This document shows positions 60,289 through 64,000 of a DNA stretch of 64,000 nucleotides, piece by piece; within the stretch, counting starts at the first letter, position 1, and each line of letters begins with the position of its first letter. The notes beneath the pieces were generated by a model. That model was given only the letters and a program-made list of their open reading frames with translations. It had not been told where the DNA came from and did no database searches. The DNA lies in assembly GCF_030403435.1 (NCBI RefSeq), contig NZ_JAUEPH010000007.1:124001-188000 (forward strand), written 5' to 3'. The stretch comes from Algoriphagus sediminis. Its GTDB lineage: Bacteria > Bacteroidota > Bacteroidia > Cytophagales > Cyclobacteriaceae. The position numbers and the translations under genes were made by a program.

Positions 60289-61459
60289 GGAGAAGTTAAA
60301 AGAGAAAATGCTGCAAATCGATAAGTCAAGTTGGAAATTGACTACGCTTGGGGAGTTAGCAACTGAAATATCCAAAAGAGTTGATAACCCGAGCCAATCT
60401 CAGTATGATCGATTTGTAGGATTGGAACATTTTGTATCTGGCGATATTAAAATTAAAAAGTGGGGTGCTACAGATAATTTAGCCTCATCAGCTAAGGCCT
60501 TTCAGGCTGGGGATATACTGTTTGCAAGGAGAAATGCCTATCTGAGAAGAGCTTCTTTGGTTGAATTTGATGGATGTTGCTCAGGTGATGCTTTCGTTAT
60601 TAGAGAAGACCGTGAAAAGGTAGTCCCTGGTTTTCTTGCCTTTTTGATGAATTCAAATGGCTTGTGGGACTTTGCGAATTCAAATGCTGCAGGGACCATG
60701 TCTAAGCGTGTTAAATGGCGAGACCTCGCCAACTACGAATTCCTCCTTCCACCACAAGACCAGCAAGCCAAATTAGCCGAATTGCTTTGGGCGATGGATG
60801 AGGTGATTGAGAAGGAGAAAGATGCTCAAGAGGCCTTAATAGTAACAAGAAAAGCTTTACATAAGATAGATTTTGCAAACTATAGACGGTCGAAATACAA
60901 AATCGATGATTTTGTGACAAAAGTTGGTAGCGGAGTTACCCCAAAGGGAGGGAGTAAGGTCTATATAGATTCTGGTGTCATGCTAATTAGGAGTCAAAAT
61001 GTACTATTTGGTGAATTTGATTTTGACGACGTGGCTTTTATATCTGACGAAATTGATGAGAAAATGAAGTCATCAAGGGTCCTAAAAAATGATGTTCTAT
61101 TAAATATCACTGGCGCATCAATTGGAAGGAGTTCTGTTTATGTATCGGATCGGCCTTCAAATGTGAATCAGCATGTTTGTATAATAAGAACGGCTGATGG
61201 CCTAGATCCCACTTTTCTATGTGAATTTATAAACTCCAGCTATGGTCAAAATCAGGTCCAAGTGATGCAAGCAGGAGGAAATCGTGAAGGACTGAATTTC
61301 ACAAGTGTTAGGCTAATGCGAATTCCAGAGTACTCTTATGAAGAGCAATTGGAACTTCGATCTAAGTACGTGAAAATTATAGAAGGAATCTTTGCAACTA
61401 GGCAACACATCTCAGAGTCACAATCCCTTCAAAAGAGTTTAATCAATCAGATTTTTTAG
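60281..61459 (+). CDS. hsdS: Type I restriction system specificity subunit (HsdS)
   Basis: 392 residues: two target-recognition domains, the first at about 12-165 (KLTTLGELATEISKRV ... LANYEFLLPPQDQQAKLAELL) and the second at about 205-370 (YKIDDFVTKVGSGVTPKGGSKVY ... GGNREGLNFTSVRLMRIPEYS), each followed by a conserved coiled helix (WAMDEVIEKEKDAQEAL; ATRQHISESQSLQKSLI). It sets the DNA site for the HsdM/HsdR complex. Overlaps the second hsdM by 8 bases. No HsdR is in the window. Confidence 0.93.
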   Translation: MIEEKLKEKMLQIDKSSWKLTTLGELATEISKRVDNPSQSQYDRFVGLEHFVSGDIKIKKWGATDNLASSAKAFQAGDILFARRNAYLRRASLVEFDGCCSGDAFVIREDREKVVPGFLAFLMNSNGLWDFANSNAAGTMSKRVKWRDLANYEFLLPPQDQQAKLAELLWAMDEVIEKEKDAQEALIVTRKALHKIDFANYRRSKYKIDDFVTKVGSGVTPKGGSKVYIDSGVMLIRSQNVLFGEFDFDDVAFISDEIDEKMKSSRVLKNDVLLNITGASIGRSSVYVSDRPSNVNQHVCIIRTADGLDPTFLCEFINSSYGQNQVQVMQAGGNREGLNFTSVRLMRIPEYSYEEQLELRSKYVKIIEGIFATRQHISESQSLQKSLINQIF

Positions 61460-61489
61460 GGTTCTCGACAAACCGTAGCCAGTTGAAGA

Positions 61490-61849
61490 ATGAGCAAGAA
61501 GCACCTTATAGATCGGATAAATACACAGTTTGGGGAAAACCTTAACGCAGGAAACACCTGCTTTTCAAGTATAAATAAATCCAAGCAAGTATGGTGGGCG
61601 AATATCCATCTATCCAAATTTGCCGACGAAGTTCACTTGTTGCTAGCCGGCACAGGCCATTTCCTTTGGGTCACTTTGCCCAAAGACTTTGTCCATAATT
61701 TATCCGAGACTTTTAAAATACGAGAAGATAAAAATGCAGTGGATTTGGAGATTTCAGCAGATAAAGACTCAAGGTATTTGATAGATGTGAAATCAGGCGG
61801 AACTGGTTTTGATTTCAGAAAGTACGTGAGGGAGGAGGTTGGCTATTGA
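61490..61849 (+). CDS. Small hypothetical protein after hsdS
   Basis: 119 residues, 30 bases after hsdS, same direction. Sequence MSKKHLIDRINTQFGENLNAGNTCFSSINKSKQVWWANIHLSKFADEVHLLLAG..., a small alpha/beta protein with no family known to me. The repeated Trp/His and the start of a strand-helix core suggest a compact soluble protein. Likely cargo of the defence operon. Confidence 0.6.
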   Translation: MSKKHLIDRINTQFGENLNAGNTCFSSINKSKQVWWANIHLSKFADEVHLLLAGTGHFLWVTLPKDFVHNLSETFKIREDKNAVDLEISADKDSRYLIDVKSGGTGFDFRKYVREEVGY

Positions 61850-61931
61850 AAGCGGTAGAAGGTCCATCTAATATATGTGGAACTGAAATCATTTATTAAA
61901 AAGAGGTTTAATTAGTTAGGTTTTTTAGGGT

Positions 61932-62411
61932 ATGCTATTCGAAGGGCCATATAATTACACCTTACAATTGTCCCGTAATGGTGGAAATATAGAGAAGTTT
62001 CAAGAGGGTAAGAAAGTGAAATTTAGCAAATCTGTCACCTTAAACAAGCTACCTAAGATTTATGTCATTCTGGATGGAAAAGAGGTCCTTTATGTAGGAT
62101 TTACTAGCCAAAGCGTTGGTAGTAGGCTTTCTGGGGGTTTAAAAGCAGATGGGAAAAATGGGTACCATGGCTATGGATGGAAGGGGTTGGAGAAAGTTGA
62201 GCTAAAAATATTCGTTTTTGAGCCCTATTCTGAAGATGAACAGACCAAAAAGCAACAAAGATTATTTGCCGAAGCCGTGGAGGCCGAATTAGCCTTTCTC
62301 ATTCGTAGTAAAACCGATTCCTGGCCAAAATACCAAAGCGAGATTCACTTTAATAATGTATCACCTAAGCAGGTGAGAGACGTTGCGAAAGTAATCTACA
62401 GTCATTTATGA
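61932..62411 (+). CDS. GIY-YIG domain protein
   Basis: 159 residues. The GIY-YIG core is seen in PKIYVILDGKEVLYVGFTSQSVGSRL: IYV at 43-45, YVG at 54-56, catalytic Arg65. A Glu in AEAVEAELAFLIRSK and the Asn-rich end (HFNN) complete the active-site pattern. Such domains cut DNA or RNA. The gene is 82 bases after its neighbour and in the same direction as the restriction genes. Fine role unknown. Confidence 0.72.
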   Translation: MLFEGPYNYTLQLSRNGGNIEKFQEGKKVKFSKSVTLNKLPKIYVILDGKEVLYVGFTSQSVGSRLSGGLKADGKNGYHGYGWKGLEKVELKIFVFEPYSEDEQTKKQQRLFAEAVEAELAFLIRSKTDSWPKYQSEIHFNNVSPKQVRDVAKVIYSHL

Positions 62412-62647
62412 CAGACTTAACAAATTAACTTTTGCATCTCGAAAGATTTTTTAACCGGATATATAAGCAAGCACTAAAATGTGGGAAGGATTTAGTATTA
62501 TCTTTTTTATCCAGCCATTTTATCATGCTTTTCATATTTCCTCCTTGCGGTCCAAAAATAGGTTTAGTACAATTTTTTGAAAGCGAAACTGCTCCGATTG
62601 AGAATTGGTTCCAGCGCATATTTTCAAATCCGAATTAAATAAGAATC

Positions 62648-64000
62648 ATGTCTGAAAGGAAACTATCTTTTTTGCAAAAGGAGTATAGACAATTCTTTTT
62701 GGAAAGACTTGCTCAATTCGGAGTAAACAGTCCTGCTCGATTGAGTAAAGAAGAAAAAAGTGAGTTTTTCACTGGGATAAAGCAGGGTTGGAAAATAAAG
62801 AAGCTAGAGTTTGCAAAGAGAACAAGGCCAAAAGCTAAACCAACCAAAAAACAAGGTTATGCAAAATTAATTGTATCCAGGCCAGCGGTAGCCCTTGAGC
62901 CGAAAAATTTTTACAATAGTAAGGGTTCAACTATTGATCATCCTGAAGAGGATAAGGAGATGGTGGAGAAAGTCCTTTCAGAGAAAAACCCCGATCAAAG
63001 CGATGACCTTAGGATTAATTTTAATCCCAATCAATTTTTTGAACAAGAAGAACCATATTCCTACCCGGTGGTAAAGATGCCAAAGGAGGGCTCCTATCTA
63101 AAATTGCCGAGAAAGGGTCGTGCTTTAGGGAAAGGCTTTAAGGAAGACGATTTTCATAGGGCCATCATTGCCCATATTCCCGAAATGGATGTTGTTGTTG
63201 ATGTTCACTTGGCTATTCCGTACTACAATAAGCCCTATGAGCCAGATATAGTATTGGTTGACAAAGATTTAAATCTCTACATAGATATTGAAATTGATGA
63301 GCCCTATGATGGTTATTATCGCTTTCCTCGTCATGAATCAGGAAAAGATGAAACCAGAGATTTATTTTTTATTGAAAGTGGCTGGGTTGTAATAAGGTTT
63401 ACAGAGCGTCAAGTACATCTGCAAGAAGCTGAATGCATAACCTATATTAGAGATGTTCTTGATTCCATTTATACCTATCGCCTTGAGCAACATTCGGAAT
63501 GTCTACCAGAAAGGCAATGGGATTATCAACAATCCGTTCGCTGGGAAAAAGCGCATTACAGAGAGAAATATCTGGGAATTGAGTCTTTTGGAAAACAGAA
63601 GGTTATCAAGGAATTGGTGGTAGAGATAGATGATGTCGATGAAATAGAAAACAATCTTAACCGAACAAGAAAACATCAAGCACAAAGCTTGTTAGAAAAT
63701 ATTGCTTTCGAGGATGAAACACATAAATATCATCACCCTAAAGATGAAACAGGTAATGCTGAATATATATCAGTAACTACTCTCATCGATAGATTTTTCC
63801 CTTTTGACCTTGATCGATATATCACCGGAAAGGCACGAAAAGAAGGAAGAACCGAAGAAGATGTTCTGGAGGAATTTTTAAAGAATAGGGATGAGGCAGC
63901 TGAAAAGGGAACCCACTTGCATGAGCAAATAGAGAACTTCTTGAAGGGCGAAGCATATGAATCTGACTTCAAAGAATTTGATATGTTCAAAGAGTTCTAC
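62648..64000 (+). CDS. Large nuclease protein with two PD-(D/E)XK-like regions (C-terminus cut by window edge)
   Basis: The frame runs from ATG 62648 to base 64000 with no stop (451 visible residues). Region 1, about 165-280: EPDIVLVDKDLNLYIDIEIDEPYDG with D200 and E215, a DUF559/VSR-like PD-(D/E)XK arrangement, followed by WVVIRFTERQV. Region 2 begins at about 375: YISVTTLIDRFFPFD and KGTHLHEQIENFLKGE, the start of a RecB/Cas4-type nuclease (His of the GxxxH motif). It likely degrades DNA. It ends the visible defence island. Confidence 0.7.
   Translation, partial: MSERKLSFLQKEYRQFFLERLAQFGVNSPARLSKEEKSEFFTGIKQGWKIKKLEFAKRTRPKAKPTKKQGYAKLIVSRPAVALEPKNFYNSKGSTIDHPEEDKEMVEKVLSEKNPDQSDDLRINFNPNQFFEQEEPYSYPVVKMPKEGSYLKLPRKGRALGKGFKEDDFHRAIIAHIPEMDVVVDVHLAIPYYNKPYEPDIVLVDKDLNLYIDIEIDEPYDGYYRFPRHESGKDETRDLFFIESGWVVIRFTERQVHLQEAECITYIRDVLDSIYTYRLEQHSECLPERQWDYQQSVRWEKAHYREKYLGIESFGKQKVIKELVVEIDDVDEIENNLNRTRKHQAQSLLENIAFEDETHKYHHPKDETGNAEYISVTTLIDRFFPFDLDRYITGKARKEGRTEEDVLEEFLKNRDEAAEKGTHLHEQIENFLKGEAYESDFKEFDMFKEFY

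Noticed and set aside
62432..62638. Short frames on both strands between the GIY-YIG gene and the large nuclease gene
   Set aside because: TTG-type start, no motif, and equally good frame on the opposite strand; perhaps decayed sequence, not a supportable gene.

Overview
The window looks like a chromosome segment of a marine-type Bacteroidota, most likely order Cytophagales near Algoriphagus/Cyclobacteriaceae. This rests on the moderately AT-rich sequence, many Bacteroidota lipoprotein signals, a type IX secretion C-terminal domain, a GH97 SusB-type enzyme, two sulfatases, and promoters of the TTG-N19-TAnnTTTG kind. No rRNA, CRISPR array or complete tRNA was seen.

Layout. (1) 1-2486: the left edge holds a two-gene cassette on the minus strand, a TIR-like protein followed 2 bases later by a long TPR protein that runs off the window. 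The two share the short peptide QTHSGxGDN[VI]xGDK, at the C-terminus of one and the N-terminus of the other. (2) 2680-23138: glycan and sugar-acid use. A tight five-gene minus operon (8759->2680) encodes a PhoPQ-related hydrolase, a CE15-type esterase, a BNR beta-propeller protein, a DapA/NanA-family aldolase and a sodium/solute symporter. Around it lie a GH97 alpha-glucosidase, an ATP-grasp enzyme, two formylglycine sulfatases, a genuine sialidase, a serine hydrolase, an aminotransferase, a molybdenum sulfite dehydrogenase with its cytochrome c, and a ThuA-like protein. (3) 23181-24027: a compact autoregulated XRE/membrane-protein operon with a promoter buried in nested palindromes. (4) 25403-45956: a nitric-oxide-linked surface-polysaccharide region. 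An NtrC-type activator sits between a seven-gene glycosyltransferase operon and an H-NOX/hybrid-kinase/cupin operon, followed by a lone receiver, a DUF4184-like frame, an antisense STAS gene and a TPR/beta-barrel export-like protein. Four intergenic regions here carry paired TTCCA-N5-TGGAA palindromes, which I read as the binding sites of the NtrC-type regulator. (5) 45996-50565: ordinary cell-envelope and housekeeping genes (DUF1460, L-serine ammonia-lyase, small secreted proteins, DsrE-like). (6) 50578-64000: an integrated element. It starts at a 3' fragment of tRNA-Asn(GTT), carries a tyrosine integrase, and holds a defence island: an unusual chain HsdM - GmrSD/HEPN nuclease - second HsdM - HsdS with overlapping genes, then a GIY-YIG protein and a large double-nuclease protein cut by the right edge.

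The strongest candidates for undescribed biology are the H-NOX/NtrC/palindrome regulon (region 4), the paired-HsdM plus GmrSD-HEPN operon (region 6), and the TIR/TPR pair with a shared glycine-rich motif (region 1). Odd gene structures include a +1 frameshift in a GtrA gene at a CTT-TAA site, a DUF4184 frame that has lost its stop next to an antisense STAS gene, and a small membrane gene that appears to start with ATA.
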